A stretch of 64,000 bases of DNA. Source: Palsa-513 sp036510225 (lineage in GTDB: Bacteria; Actinomycetota; Thermoleophilia; Solirubrobacterales; Solirubrobacteraceae). The translations under genes were made by a program, and so were the position numbers. The notes below the pieces were generated by a model that did no database searches, had not been told where the DNA came from, and saw only the letters and a list, made by a program, of their open reading frames with translations. Of the stretch, positions 27,547 to 35,365 are shown in pieces (within the stretch, counting starts at the first letter, position 1; every line of letters begins with the position of its first letter). Location of the stretch: NCBI GenBank assembly GCA_036510225.1, contig DATCEH010000034.1:33278-97277 (forward strand). Reading direction: 5' to 3'.

Positions 27547-29220
27547 ATGGCGCGTCCTGCAAATGGTTCGATCGAGGTTGTGGTCCTGGGCGACGGTACC
27601 CGCGCGTTTCACCTGCGCTTCCGGGCCGCCGGCCAGCGGCAGCGCGAGATCGTGCACGAACGCCCCGGCTGCATGTGCGGGTGTGGCGGCGGCTGGGACG
27701 AGCGCGGAGCGCGCACCGAGCTCGGCAACCTGCTCGCACGCGTGCGGGCCGGCGTCTGGGAGCGGCGTGTCCCGATGCCTGCGCCGCCAGCGCAGCCCGA
27801 GGCGCCAGCCGTCCCGACCTTCCACGAGTACGCATCGGCTTGGCTTCGAGCGAAGGTCGACGGCGTGCTCGGCGACAAGCCAATCGACGCCAACACCCAG
27901 GCCGACTACCGCTGGCGCCTGTCGAACCACCTGCTCCCGTACTTCGCGGGCTATCGCCTCGACCAGATCGACCGCCAGCTCTGCCAGGCGTTCAAGGCAC
28001 AGAAACTCCGCGAGGCCTCGGAGCTCCGGGCAGCCATCGCGGCCGGAGCCGACCTCCGCGATCGCTTCGGCCGGCGGCGTCGTCCGTTGTCGGCCTCGTC
28101 GATTCGCAAGCTGATCGACACCCTCGCAGCCGTGCTCGATGACGCGGTTGAGGACGAGCACATCGACCGCAACCCAGCGCGGGGCAAGCGCATGCGCGTT
28201 CGCGTGCCGAAGCCGGCGCGGACGTTCCTCGAGATGGACGAGCTCGTCGCGCTCGTCGACGCCGCCACCGACCAGGAGTCCGCCTTCCGCCCAGCCCGGT
28301 CGCCTCGCGCGCCGGCCGACGGCACCGCCGCCCGGGTCGCCACGCGCCTGGCCGAGGGTCTCCGGCCCGCCGAGATCGCCGCCGAGCTCGGCCTCGCCAA
28401 GTCGACCGTCAGCTACCACGTCCGCCGCCTGGAGATCACGCCAGTCGGCGACTACGTCGGTCGCCGGGCCGTGATCGAGATCCTCGGCCGCAGCGGCGTC
28501 CGCGCGAGCGAGCTCTGCGACATCCGGCTGCGCGACATCCGCCTCCACGACCCCGAAGGTGCCAGGTTCCGGATCCCCGACTCGAAGACCGAGGCCGGGA
28601 TCCGCGAGGTCCAGATGAGCCCCGACCTCGTCGAGGCCTTCGTCGAGCACGTCGACCGCCTGCGCCGCGCCGGCCTGCCCACCGGCCCCGACAGCTTCGC
28701 CGTCCCCAACAAGACTGGTGGGCGGATGACGCGCCAGCGCGTCGGGCAGATCGTCCGTGACGCAGCAGAGCGGGCGACCGCCGATTTCGTCGGCCGCGGG
28801 CTGCCGCCCCTGCCCCACACGACGCCCCACAGCCTGCGCCGCACCTACATCTCGATCGCGCTGCTGGCCAACAACTTCGACGTCAAGTGGGTGATGAGTC
28901 AGGTCGGCCACGCCGACTCGAAGATGACGCTCGACGTCTACGCCCAGCTCGAGCAGCGGGTCGAGCGATCCCACGGAACGGCCTTCGACAGCCTCGTCCG
29001 CACCGCCCGCGACCAGCTCCACGCCCGCCGGCCGAGCGCCTCAGAGGGCGTCCATTGGGCCACGAATGGGCCACGAGACGTCGAAATTGATCTCTCGCAG
29101 CTTGCCGGTCCCGCCGACGTCCCCGAAGAACCTGCCGATTTGCAGGACATTCCCCCTATGGCGAGACCCGGACTCGAACCGGGGACACCACGATTTTCAG
29201 TCGTGTGCTCTACCAACTGA
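27547..29220 (+). CDS. Tyrosine recombinase/integrase with an inserted HTH
   Basis: A 557-aa site-specific integrase. The N-terminal arm region has a Cys cluster (GCMCGCGGGW, 41-50) and the core-binding domain spans about 91-240. Catalytic residues can be placed: R319 (SGVRASEL), K347, H428 and R431 (PHSLRR), H455 (QVGHADS) and nucleophile Y465 (TLDVYAQ). Between the core-binding and catalytic domains, residues 262-297 (ARVATRLAEGLRPAEIAAEL, GLAKSTVSYHVRRLE) form a clear helix-turn-helix not normally found there. The last 20 or so residues (MARPGLEPGTPRFSVVCSTN) are encoded by the antisense strand of tRNA-Phe, so the frame extends through the attachment site. The catalytic set looks complete. 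Confidence 0.9.
   Translation: MARPANGSIEVVVLGDGTRAFHLRFRAAGQRQREIVHERPGCMCGCGGGWDERGARTELGNLLARVRAGVWERRVPMPAPPAQPEAPAVPTFHEYASAWLRAKVDGVLGDKPIDANTQADYRWRLSNHLLPYFAGYRLDQIDRQLCQAFKAQKLREASELRAAIAAGADLRDRFGRRRRPLSASSIRKLIDTLAAVLDDAVEDEHIDRNPARGKRMRVRVPKPARTFLEMDELVALVDAATDQESAFRPARSPRAPADGTAARVATRLAEGLRPAEIAAELGLAKSTVSYHVRRLEITPVGDYVGRRAVIEILGRSGVRASELCDIRLRDIRLHDPEGARFRIPDSKTEAGIREVQMSPDLVEAFVEHVDRLRRAGLPTGPDSFAVPNKTGGRMTRQRVGQIVRDAAERATADFVGRGLPPLPHTTPHSLRRTYISIALLANNFDVKWVMSQVGHADSKMTLDVYAQLEQRVERSHGTAFDSLVRTARDQLHARRPSASEGVHWATNGPRDVEIDLSQLAGPADVPEEPADLQDIPPMARPGLEPGTPRFSVVCSTN
29159..29205. other. Predicted attachment site (att) in the tRNA-Phe 3' half
   Basis: The integrase reading frame ends inside the tRNA gene, and the anticodon-to-T-arm part is the segment commonly reused as att by tyrosine integrases. 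The exact crossover cannot be read from one copy, so the limits given are approximate. A matching direct repeat should lie to the left, probably outside the window. Confidence 0.4.
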
Positions 29221-29231
29221 GCTATCTCGCC
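29159..29231 (-). tRNA. tRNA-Phe (anticodon GAA)
   Basis: On the minus strand the 73 bases fold as a standard tRNA: acceptor GGCGAGA/TCTCGCC, D-arm GCTCAGTTGGTAGAGC, anticodon loop CTGAAAA with anticodon GAA, T-arm around GGTTCGAGTCC, discriminator A. The CCA end is not encoded. Its 3' end faces the integrase, the usual position of a tRNA attachment site. Confidence 0.95.
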
Positions 29232-29278
29232 GCGCGGCGGCCGATGCTACCGAGTCGGCGTACTAGGCTGCCCGGCAC

Positions 29279-30307
29279 ATGAAGTTGAGACGGATGCTCA
29301 GAAGGAAGCCCACGGATGGCTCGCAGGCCCCCAGGCGACGCCGCCTGCGCCGGCTGCTGCGGCGGTCCGGCCCGACGACGAATGCCGCGCCGCAGGCCCC
29401 GCCCGGCACCCCGGGAGACATCCTGGAGCCCCAGGAGGAGCCGGCCAAGACCCGGCTGGGGCGGTTGTTCCGCCGGATCCGGCGAAAGCTCGGTCGGCCG
29501 TGGCGCAAACGGGGGACCCCGGTTCCCGAGGAGGCGTTCGTCTCGACCGGGACGGGAATGCCCGCCGCCCGGTGGGACGGGCCGCCGAACACGCCGGCGG
29601 TGGCCGCGTACTCCCTGGTCAAGAGCTTCGGCGACGGGCCGGCCGGGGTCGACGCCCTCCGGGGTGTGACGATCTCCTTCGGCCGGGCGACCTTCAACGC
29701 GATCGTCGGGCCGTCGGGGTCGGGCAAGTCCACGCTGATGCACCTGCTCGCCGGCCTCGACACGCCCAGCGGCGGTCGGATCGAGCTCGGTGGGGTCACG
29801 CTCGGCGATCTCAACGACGACCAGCTGACCGAGCTGCGCCGCGAGCGGGTCGGCTTCGTCTTCCAGTCGTTCAACCTGCTGCCGACGCTCAACGCCGAGG
29901 AGAACATCTCCCTGCCGCTGCTTCTCGCAGGGGTCGAGCCGGACCCCGCGTGGCTCAACACGCTGCTCGCTCTGTTCGGGATCACCGACCGGCGGACCCA
30001 CCGGCCGGCCGAGCTGTCCGGCGGCCAGCAGCAGCGGGTCGCCCTCGCCCGGGCCCTCGTCACCCGGCCGAGCGTGATCTTCGCCGACGAGCCGACCGGC
30101 AACCTCGACTCGGTCGCCTCCGACGAGGTCCTCCGGCTCCTGCGGCGGGCGGTGGTCGACTACGGGCAGACGATCGTGATGGTGACCCACGACCCGGTCG
30201 CCGCGGCCCACGCCGACCGGGTGGTCGAGCTCGCGGACGGGCGCGTCGTCTCCGATCTGGAGACTCCCGACCCCCCGCCGGAGCTCGAAGCCCTGCGTCA
30301 CCGATGA
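29279..30307 (+). CDS. ABC transporter ATP-binding protein, MacB/LolD type
   Basis: The ATPase of an exporter-type ABC system whose permease follows 28 nt later. Walker A is GPSGSGKST (144-152), then FVFQSFNLLPTLNAEENI (Q-loop), signature LSGGQQQRVALARAL, Walker B VIFADEPTGNLDS and the H-loop VTHD. This is the MacB/FtsE-like set. Unusually, about 105 residues precede the domain, highly basic in part (RRRRLRRLLRR, RRIRRKLGRPWRKR). A shorter start at ATG 29558 (MPAARWDGPP) would remove most of this extension. It is the first chromosomal gene after the tRNA. Confidence 0.9.
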   Translation: MKLRRMLRRKPTDGSQAPRRRRLRRLLRRSGPTTNAAPQAPPGTPGDILEPQEEPAKTRLGRLFRRIRRKLGRPWRKRGTPVPEEAFVSTGTGMPAARWDGPPNTPAVAAYSLVKSFGDGPAGVDALRGVTISFGRATFNAIVGPSGSGKSTLMHLLAGLDTPSGGRIELGGVTLGDLNDDQLTELRRERVGFVFQSFNLLPTLNAEENISLPLLLAGVEPDPAWLNTLLALFGITDRRTHRPAELSGGQQQRVALARALVTRPSVIFADEPTGNLDSVASDEVLRLLRRAVVDYGQTIVMVTHDPVAAAHADRVVELADGRVVSDLETPDPPPELEALRHR

Positions 30308-30335
30308 TCGGGTCCGCGCCGGCCCCGGACCCCCG

Positions 30336-32876
30336 ATGATCCGGGTCACGCTCCGCGGGATCGCCGCCCGCCGGTTCCGCTCGGCCCTGACGGCGGCGGC
30401 CGTCCTGCTCGGGGTGACGATGATCACCGGGACACTGGTCCTCAACGACACGATCGACCGGGCGGTCTCCCGGGCGGTGACGACGGCCGCCCGCGGCTCG
30501 GATGCCGTCGTCTCGGGCCGGGCCCCGACCAGCGCGGCGTCGACCAGCACGGCGGCGCCCAAGGTGCCCCAGTCGCTGCTGGCCCGGATCCAGCGCCTCA
30601 AGGAGGTCGAGCGGGCGCAGGGGGAGATCTCCGACGTCGCGGAGATCGTCCGGCGCAATGGGACGACCGTGTCGCTGGGGGCCGGCGGCACCCGGGCCCT
30701 CTCGTACGTCGGCCCCCCGTTCCAGGCGGTCACGATCGTCGCCGGACGGCCGCCGACCTCGTTGCACGACGTCGTCATCGACCAGGCGACGGCCACCGCG
30801 CTCCACCTCCGCCTCAAGCAGCGGATCGCGATCGCGACAGAACGCCCGAAGGAGGTCTTCCGGGTCGTCGGCTTCATGAAGTTCGGCGGGGCCGGCCAGC
30901 TCGGGACGATCCTCCTGGCGTTCTCCCTCCCGTCGGCCCAGCACTTCTTCCTCAAGCCGGCGGAGTTCGACTACGTCGACGTCGCCGGGCGGCCCGGCGT
31001 CAGCCCGGACGCCCTGGTCGCGAAGGTCGCGCGCCTGCTTCCCCCGCGGCTCGTCGTCCGGACGGCCGCCGACCAGGCCAGACAGGACACGGCCCGGATC
31101 TTCGACCAGCTGTCCTTCCTCACCCACGCCCTGCTCGCCTTCGGCCTGATCGCCGTCTTCGTCGGGGCCTTCGTGATCTTCAACACCTTCTCGATCACGG
31201 TCACCCAGCGCACCAGCGAGCTCGGCCTGCTGCGGACGCTCGGCGCCACCCGGCGCCAGCTGCTCGGGTCGGTGCTCGTCGAGGCGCTCGCGATCGGCAC
31301 GGTCGGATCGGCGCTGGCCACGGCCCTCGGCTTCGCCACCGCCGCGGGGATCCGGGCCCTCCTGACCGGCCTCGGCCTCCAGCTGCCGAGCACCAGCCCG
31401 GTGCTCGAGCCGCGGACCGTGATCGTCAGCATGGGCATCGGGATCGCCGTCACCGTGCTCGCGTCGCTCGTCCCCGCCCTCCGGGCGACCCGTGTCCCGC
31501 CGATTGCCGCGATGCGAGAGGGAACCCGCCTGACGCCGTCGGTGCTCTCGAGCGCGGTCCCGTGGCTCGCCCTCGGCCTCGGCCTGCTCGGTCTGCTCCT
31601 GACTGTCAACGGCCTCGTCGCGGGTCACGGGGTCGGGGAGACGGCTACGGGGGCCGTCTGCCTGACGCTCGGGATCGCGATCCTCACACCGAAGCTGATC
31701 CCCCTGGCCGCCAAGGCGGCGGGTGCGCCGTTCGAGCGGTCGACCGCCCTGACCGGCCGCCTCGCGAGGGAGAACGCATCCCGCAATCCGGGTCGGACGG
31801 CTGCGACGGCGTCGGCCCTGACGGTCGGACTGGCCCTGGTTCTGTTCGTGACGATCTTCGCCGCGGAGACGCGCTCAGCGATCCGGGAGGTCGTCGCCCA
31901 CAGCTTCGCCGGCGACCTGGCGGTCACCAACCAGGACGGCTACTCGCCGATTCCGGTGTCCGTCGCCCAGGCCGTGGCGAGCGTCCCCGGCGTCCAGGTC
32001 ACATCGGTCCTCAAGCGGTCCGACGCCCGGATCGAGGACGGCGGGTCGCAGAGCGTCAACGGGATCGACACGCAGACGATCGGCAGCGTCTACACGTTCG
32101 ACTGGGTCAGCGGGAACGACTCCCTGCTCGGCTTCCTCGGGCCGAACGGGGCGCTCGTCGAGAACACGCTCGCGCAGAAGGCCGACCTCCAGGTCGGCAG
32201 CCACTTCCAGACGACGACACCCGCCGGAAAGGTGACCGACCTGACGGTTCGGGGGATCTACAAGGACCGGGATCTGCTCCCGGGCTTCGCCGTCTCACTG
32301 CCGACCTTCAACGACCTCTTCCACGAGCTCCGGGCCCAGCGGGTGCTCGTCAAGATCAACCCGGGCGCGGACATCGCCCGGGTCCAACGGGCCGTCAACA
32401 ACGCCCTCGCGCCGTTCCCGGAGGCCCGGGCCCTCAACGAGCAGGAGCTCCAGACGCTCGAGGCCAACAGCCTCAACAGCATCCTCAGCCTGTTCTACGC
32501 CCTGCTCGCGATCAGCGTCTTCGTCTCGGTGTTCGGGATCGTAAACACCCTCCAGCTGTCGATCCACGAGCGCCGGCGGGAGCTCGGCGTGCTCCGGGCA
32601 CTCGGCGCGTCCCGGCGGGCGGTCAAGCGGATGGTCCGCTACGAGAGCGTGATCACCGCGACGATCGGCGGGGCGCTCGGGCTCGCGCTGGGGGTCTTCT
32701 TCGCGGCCGTGGTCACGGCCTCGCTCGACGAGGAGGGCCTCCACTTCCAGCTGCCCTGGCTGCCGGTCGTCGGCCTGCTGGCCCTGGCGGTCGTGCTCGG
32801 CGTCCTCGCGGCGATCGGCCCGGCCCGCCGGGCATCGCGCCTGGACGTGCTCAGCGCGCTGGCCTACTACGACTGA
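30336..32876 (+). CDS. ABC transporter permease, FtsX/MacB-like, duplicated core
   Basis: An 846-aa permease with two FtsX-like halves. An N-terminal membrane helix (ALTAAAVLLGVTMITGTL) is followed by an extracytoplasmic domain, then three helices around residues 260-385 with the motif ELGLLRTLGATRRQLLGSVL. The second half repeats this plan, with ELGVLRALGASRRAVKRMV near 750 and a final helix before the end. This duplicated layout is typical of actinobacterial permeases paired with MacB-type ATPases, proposed to move lipids or peptides or to transmit force across the membrane. Substrate unknown. Confidence 0.9.
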   Translation: MIRVTLRGIAARRFRSALTAAAVLLGVTMITGTLVLNDTIDRAVSRAVTTAARGSDAVVSGRAPTSAASTSTAAPKVPQSLLARIQRLKEVERAQGEISDVAEIVRRNGTTVSLGAGGTRALSYVGPPFQAVTIVAGRPPTSLHDVVIDQATATALHLRLKQRIAIATERPKEVFRVVGFMKFGGAGQLGTILLAFSLPSAQHFFLKPAEFDYVDVAGRPGVSPDALVAKVARLLPPRLVVRTAADQARQDTARIFDQLSFLTHALLAFGLIAVFVGAFVIFNTFSITVTQRTSELGLLRTLGATRRQLLGSVLVEALAIGTVGSALATALGFATAAGIRALLTGLGLQLPSTSPVLEPRTVIVSMGIGIAVTVLASLVPALRATRVPPIAAMREGTRLTPSVLSSAVPWLALGLGLLGLLLTVNGLVAGHGVGETATGAVCLTLGIAILTPKLIPLAAKAAGAPFERSTALTGRLARENASRNPGRTAATASALTVGLALVLFVTIFAAETRSAIREVVAHSFAGDLAVTNQDGYSPIPVSVAQAVASVPGVQVTSVLKRSDARIEDGGSQSVNGIDTQTIGSVYTFDWVSGNDSLLGFLGPNGALVENTLAQKADLQVGSHFQTTTPAGKVTDLTVRGIYKDRDLLPGFAVSLPTFNDLFHELRAQRVLVKINPGADIARVQRAVNNALAPFPEARALNEQELQTLEANSLNSILSLFYALLAISVFVSVFGIVNTLQLSIHERRRELGVLRALGASRRAVKRMVRYESVITATIGGALGLALGVFFAAVVTASLDEEGLHFQLPWLPVVGLLALAVVLGVLAAIGPARRASRLDVLSALAYYD

Positions 32877-32908
32877 CCGGGAGCCTTGCCGGCGACCGGG
32901 CGTCGGCG

Positions 32909-33847
32909 TCAGAAGCTCTCGTGGGAGACGCGGATCAGTCGGCCGGCGGAGGTGTGCCATTGGACCGCGACATGGTTGCCGAAGCCCTTTGGCAGGACAG
33001 CGGCGAAGACCTGCTCGGGCACCTGGATTCGGATCGGACGCACGTGGCCGGAACGGGGAACGAGCGTCACATAGGCGACCGACGCGGGGACGAGGCCGGT
33101 GACGAACAGATGCCCGACGCCGTCGATCCGATCCTCGCCGATCGATCCGGTCCCCAGTCGGGCGGCGACATCGACGAACGTCCCGTCGGCCCCGGAGAAG
33201 CGGCCGTTGGCGCGGAGCGAGACGAGCAGCAGGCTCTCGCGTCCGAGGTTGGCCCGGTAGGCGGCGGCCTCCTGGTCGAGGAACCTGCCGGCGGCTGCGA
33301 CGACGACCGGGCTGTATTGGGGGGCCAGCCTGGCGAGCTCGGTCTGCTTGAGCGGATAGCACGCGAGGCCCGGCATCAGGCCGTTGCCGAAGCCGGCCGT
33401 GACGATCAGCAGGAACCGCTCGCCGTCGGCCGTGTGGAGGTCGCGCGCGCCACCCGCGAGCACCTGGACGCGGCCGGCGTAGCCGCCGTACTTGCGAGCG
33501 ATTGCCCGCTCGTAGGCGCTCGGCGCTCGGCGCAGCGCGGGGAACGCCTGCTCGGCCAGCGGGCTGGCCGGCGCGTCGGTCACATCCGAGGGCTGATGCG
33601 ACGGCACGTGGAAGCGGCAGACGGGGAAGTGCTGCGTCGCGGCCGAGACCGCGTCCAGCAGGTTGCCGACTCCCTGGCCCGATCCGCCGCCGATCACGCC
33701 GGTCGCGGCCGCCGCGACCGCAGCCGCGGCGACGACGACGGCCGCGGCGATGCTCAGCGTCCGCACCAACGGCACACGCCGGCGACGGACCGCGCGCCTG
33801 GCGACCGTCCGGCGGAGTTGGCGCTCGAGCTGGTCGAAACCGGTCAT
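32909..33847 (-). CDS. Membrane-anchored anti-sigma-like protein
   Basis: A 312-aa protein that starts with ATG 33847 overlapping the sigma-factor stop as ATGA. A basic cytoplasmic head of about 30 residues (QLERQLRRTVARRAVRRRR) is followed by one membrane helix (LSIAAAVVVAAAAVAAAAT), and the rest is extracytoplasmic with no family that I recognise. The coupling with an ECF sigma gene suggests a sensor that holds the sigma factor, although no zinc-type anti-sigma motif (HxxxCxxC) is present in the head. Confidence 0.65.
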   Translation of the reverse strand: MTGFDQLERQLRRTVARRAVRRRRVPLVRTLSIAAAVVVAAAAVAAAATGVIGGGSGQGVGNLLDAVSAATQHFPVCRFHVPSHQPSDVTDAPASPLAEQAFPALRRAPSAYERAIARKYGGYAGRVQVLAGGARDLHTADGERFLLIVTAGFGNGLMPGLACYPLKQTELARLAPQYSPVVVAAAGRFLDQEAAAYRANLGRESLLLVSLRANGRFSGADGTFVDVAARLGTGSIGEDRIDGVGHLFVTGLVPASVAYVTLVPRSGHVRPIRIQVPEQVFAAVLPKGFGNHVAVQWHTSAGRLIRVSHESF

Positions 33848-34392
33848 GTCATCTCCCTGAGTTGATCGCGCAGGCGTCGCAGACCCCGGTGGACCCGCTG
33901 GCGCACGACGGCCTCCGAGCATGCGAGATCGGCGGCGATCTCTCGGTAGGAGCGCTCGTCGATCACCCGGGCGGTGACGGCGTCCCGGTGCTCGGGCGGG
34001 AGCCCGGCCACGAGATCGCAGAGGTCGGGCCCGGCCAGCCGGGCGTCATCGACCTGGTCGAGGTCGGCCTCGGTCAGCGTGACCGGCTCGAGCTCGAGCC
34101 GCCGCCGGGCGTCGGACTCGACCCGGTTGCGCCGGACGCTGTCGGTCAGCTTGTGGGAGGCGATCCCCAACAGCCAGGCGACGGCTGGTCCGTGGCCGGG
34201 ATCGAAGCGCTCAGCCGAGACGACGACGGCGGCGAACGTCTCGGCCGTCAGATCGAACGCCGCCTCCCGGTCGGGGACCCGCCGGGCGAAGAACGCCGTG
34301 ACCGCCGGGCGGTGGCGGCGGTAGAAGTCCGAGAACGCGTCCGGGTCGCCGGCCACCACGCCCGCGAGGAGCGCGTCGTCGTTGCGGTCCAT
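33844..34392 (-). CDS. ECF-family RNA polymerase sigma factor
   Basis: A 182-aa extracytoplasmic-function sigma factor. Region 2 is seen in FSDFYRRHRPAVTAFFARRV and AAFDLTAETFAAVV, with AVAWLLGIASHKLTDSVRR as region 2.4. Region 4 is LPPEHRDAVTARVIDERSYR and EIAADLACSEAVVRQRVHRG. Start chosen at ATG 34392 (MDRNDDALL) rather than the 34-codon longer frame. It is translationally coupled to the membrane protein downstream and divergent from the PRC-barrel gene, which may be one of its targets. Confidence 0.9.
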   Translation of the reverse strand: MDRNDDALLAGVVAGDPDAFSDFYRRHRPAVTAFFARRVPDREAAFDLTAETFAAVVVSAERFDPGHGPAVAWLLGIASHKLTDSVRRNRVESDARRRLELEPVTLTEADLDQVDDARLAGPDLCDLVAGLPPEHRDAVTARVIDERSYREIAADLACSEAVVRQRVHRGLRRLRDQLREMT

Positions 34393-34513
34393 ATGTGGTT
34401 CTTCGCAGACCTGCCGGATCTGTGACAGCCCGCGCCGTCCGGGGTTGACGTCAGGCGCAGCCGGGTACGCCAAGGATGAAGCACGTAGTCGCACCGATCC
34501 GAAAGGGACCCCA

Positions 34514-35164
34514 ATGTTGGACGTCGAGGCAATCAGCGAGTGGCGCGGCCAGGACGTCGTCGATCCGGACGACCGGAAGATCGGCCGCCTCGAGGAGATC
34601 TACTACGACCGGCACACCGACGCCCCCGGCTTTGCCTGCGTCGCGACCGGCATGTTCGGCCGCCGGCTCTCGTTCGTGCCGCTCGAAGGCGCGACGATGG
34701 CCCGCAACCATGTCCGCGTCGCCTACCCGGCGGCGCTCGTCAAGGAAGCTCCTAACGTCGAGCCCGACGGCCAGCTGACGGTCGCCGAGGAGGAGGCCCT
34801 GTTCGCCCACTACGGCCTCGGGGGCGCGCTCGGCGGCGAGACCGTCTCGCCTCGCCTCGTCCGCTACCAGACCCAGGCCGCGGCCGCCCAGGTCGCCGAG
34901 GCCCGCGAGGTCGTCGCCGACCAGGGCCCCGAGCCCGTCGCCCTGGCGGCCCACGCCAACCACTCGGCTGACGAGCCGGGCCGCCAGCTCGGCATGAGCC
35001 CGACGATCGGCCGCAGCGGCGAGCAGGAGCCGATCGGCGCTTATGCGGAGTCGATCGGCACTGATGCCTCCCCAGAGGCCCCGGGCGATCCCGACCGCAT
35101 CAGCGCACTCGAGCAGCGGGTCGCCGCGATCGAGAACTGGCTCGCCGCCCAGACGACGGTCTGA
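34514..35164 (+). CDS. PRC-barrel domain protein
   Basis: A 216-aa protein with an N-terminal PRC-barrel (residues about 1-80: ISEWRGQDVVDPDDRKIGRL, EEIYYDRHTDAP, LSFVPLEGATMARNHVRVAY), a fold used in RNA-processing and stress-related adaptor proteins. The second half is a low-complexity linker and a C-terminal coiled coil (RISALEQRVAAIENWLAAQ). ATG 34514 is preceded by AAAGGG at about seven bases. It is divergent from the ECF sigma gene. Confidence 0.8.
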   Translation: MLDVEAISEWRGQDVVDPDDRKIGRLEEIYYDRHTDAPGFACVATGMFGRRLSFVPLEGATMARNHVRVAYPAALVKEAPNVEPDGQLTVAEEEALFAHYGLGGALGGETVSPRLVRYQTQAAAAQVAEAREVVADQGPEPVALAAHANHSADEPGRQLGMSPTIGRSGEQEPIGAYAESIGTDASPEAPGDPDRISALEQRVAAIENWLAAQTTV

Positions 35165-35178
35165 GCCGACCGAGAGCA

Positions 35179-35274
35179 ACGAACGCTGTTCGAGACGAAC
35201 GCTGTTCGAGACGAACGCTGTTCGAGACGAACGCTGTTCGAGACGAACGCTGTTCGAGACGAACGCTGTTCGAG
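35179..35274. repeat. Six perfect 16-nt tandem repeats containing a dyad
   Basis: The unit ACGAACGCTGTTCGAG occurs six times head to tail with no mismatch. Each unit contains the dyad CGAAC-GCT-GTTCG, so the array is both direct and inverted. It lies between two convergent genes (stops at 35164 and 35366), not at a promoter. There are no spacers, so it is not a CRISPR. The three-base centre differs from the four-base centre of the GAAC-N4-GTTC LexA site. Confidence 0.95.
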
Positions 35275-35338
35275 TTCACAAAACAGAGGCTCAAGACACA
35301 AACGTGGTTCGTGCTGAGCTGAGCGGTGGAGGACGAGA

Positions 35339-35357
35339 GTCCCGGAGCTCCCGGGAC
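35339..35357. terminator. Hairpin at the end of the catabolic operon
   Basis: GTCCCGG-AGCTC-CCGGGAC, a seven-bp stem with a five-base loop, nine bases beyond the aldehyde dehydrogenase stop. It fits a terminator for the minus-strand operon and may also serve the convergent PRC-barrel gene. There is no T-run. Confidence 0.45.
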
Positions 35358-35365
35358 CGACCTGG

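Larger units (their letters stand above)
22786..29231 (+). mobile_element. Right end of an integrative (conjugative-type) element inserted at tRNA-Phe
   Basis: Seven co-directional genes with short gaps or overlaps: unknown protein, HTH, replication-relaxation-like, TraD/FtsK-like ATPase, M48 protease, HTH, tyrosine integrase. The integrase frame ends inside the tRNA-Phe gene, so recombination at the tRNA 3' end is the likely insertion route. The left limit given is only where recognisable element genes begin; the real element may include much or all of 1-22.8 kb. I saw no second copy of the tRNA 3' sequence in the window. Confidence 0.6.

Noticed and set aside
27274..29022. 582-codon minus-strand frame opposite the integrase
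   Set aside because: The plus strand encodes an integrase with all catalytic residues; the antisense frame is a shadow.
29066..29266. Short plus-strand ORF reading through the tRNA region
   Set aside because: Its protein text (RDPDSNRGHHDFQSCALPTE) is the familiar mistranslation of a tRNA gene.
35179..35274. CRISPR array
   Set aside because: The 16-nt units are directly adjacent with no spacers and there are no cas genes nearby.
35179..35274. Array of LexA (SOS) boxes
   Set aside because: The dyad has a three-base centre, GAAC-N3-GTTC, while the actinobacterial/Bacillus LexA site needs four, and the array is not at a promoter.
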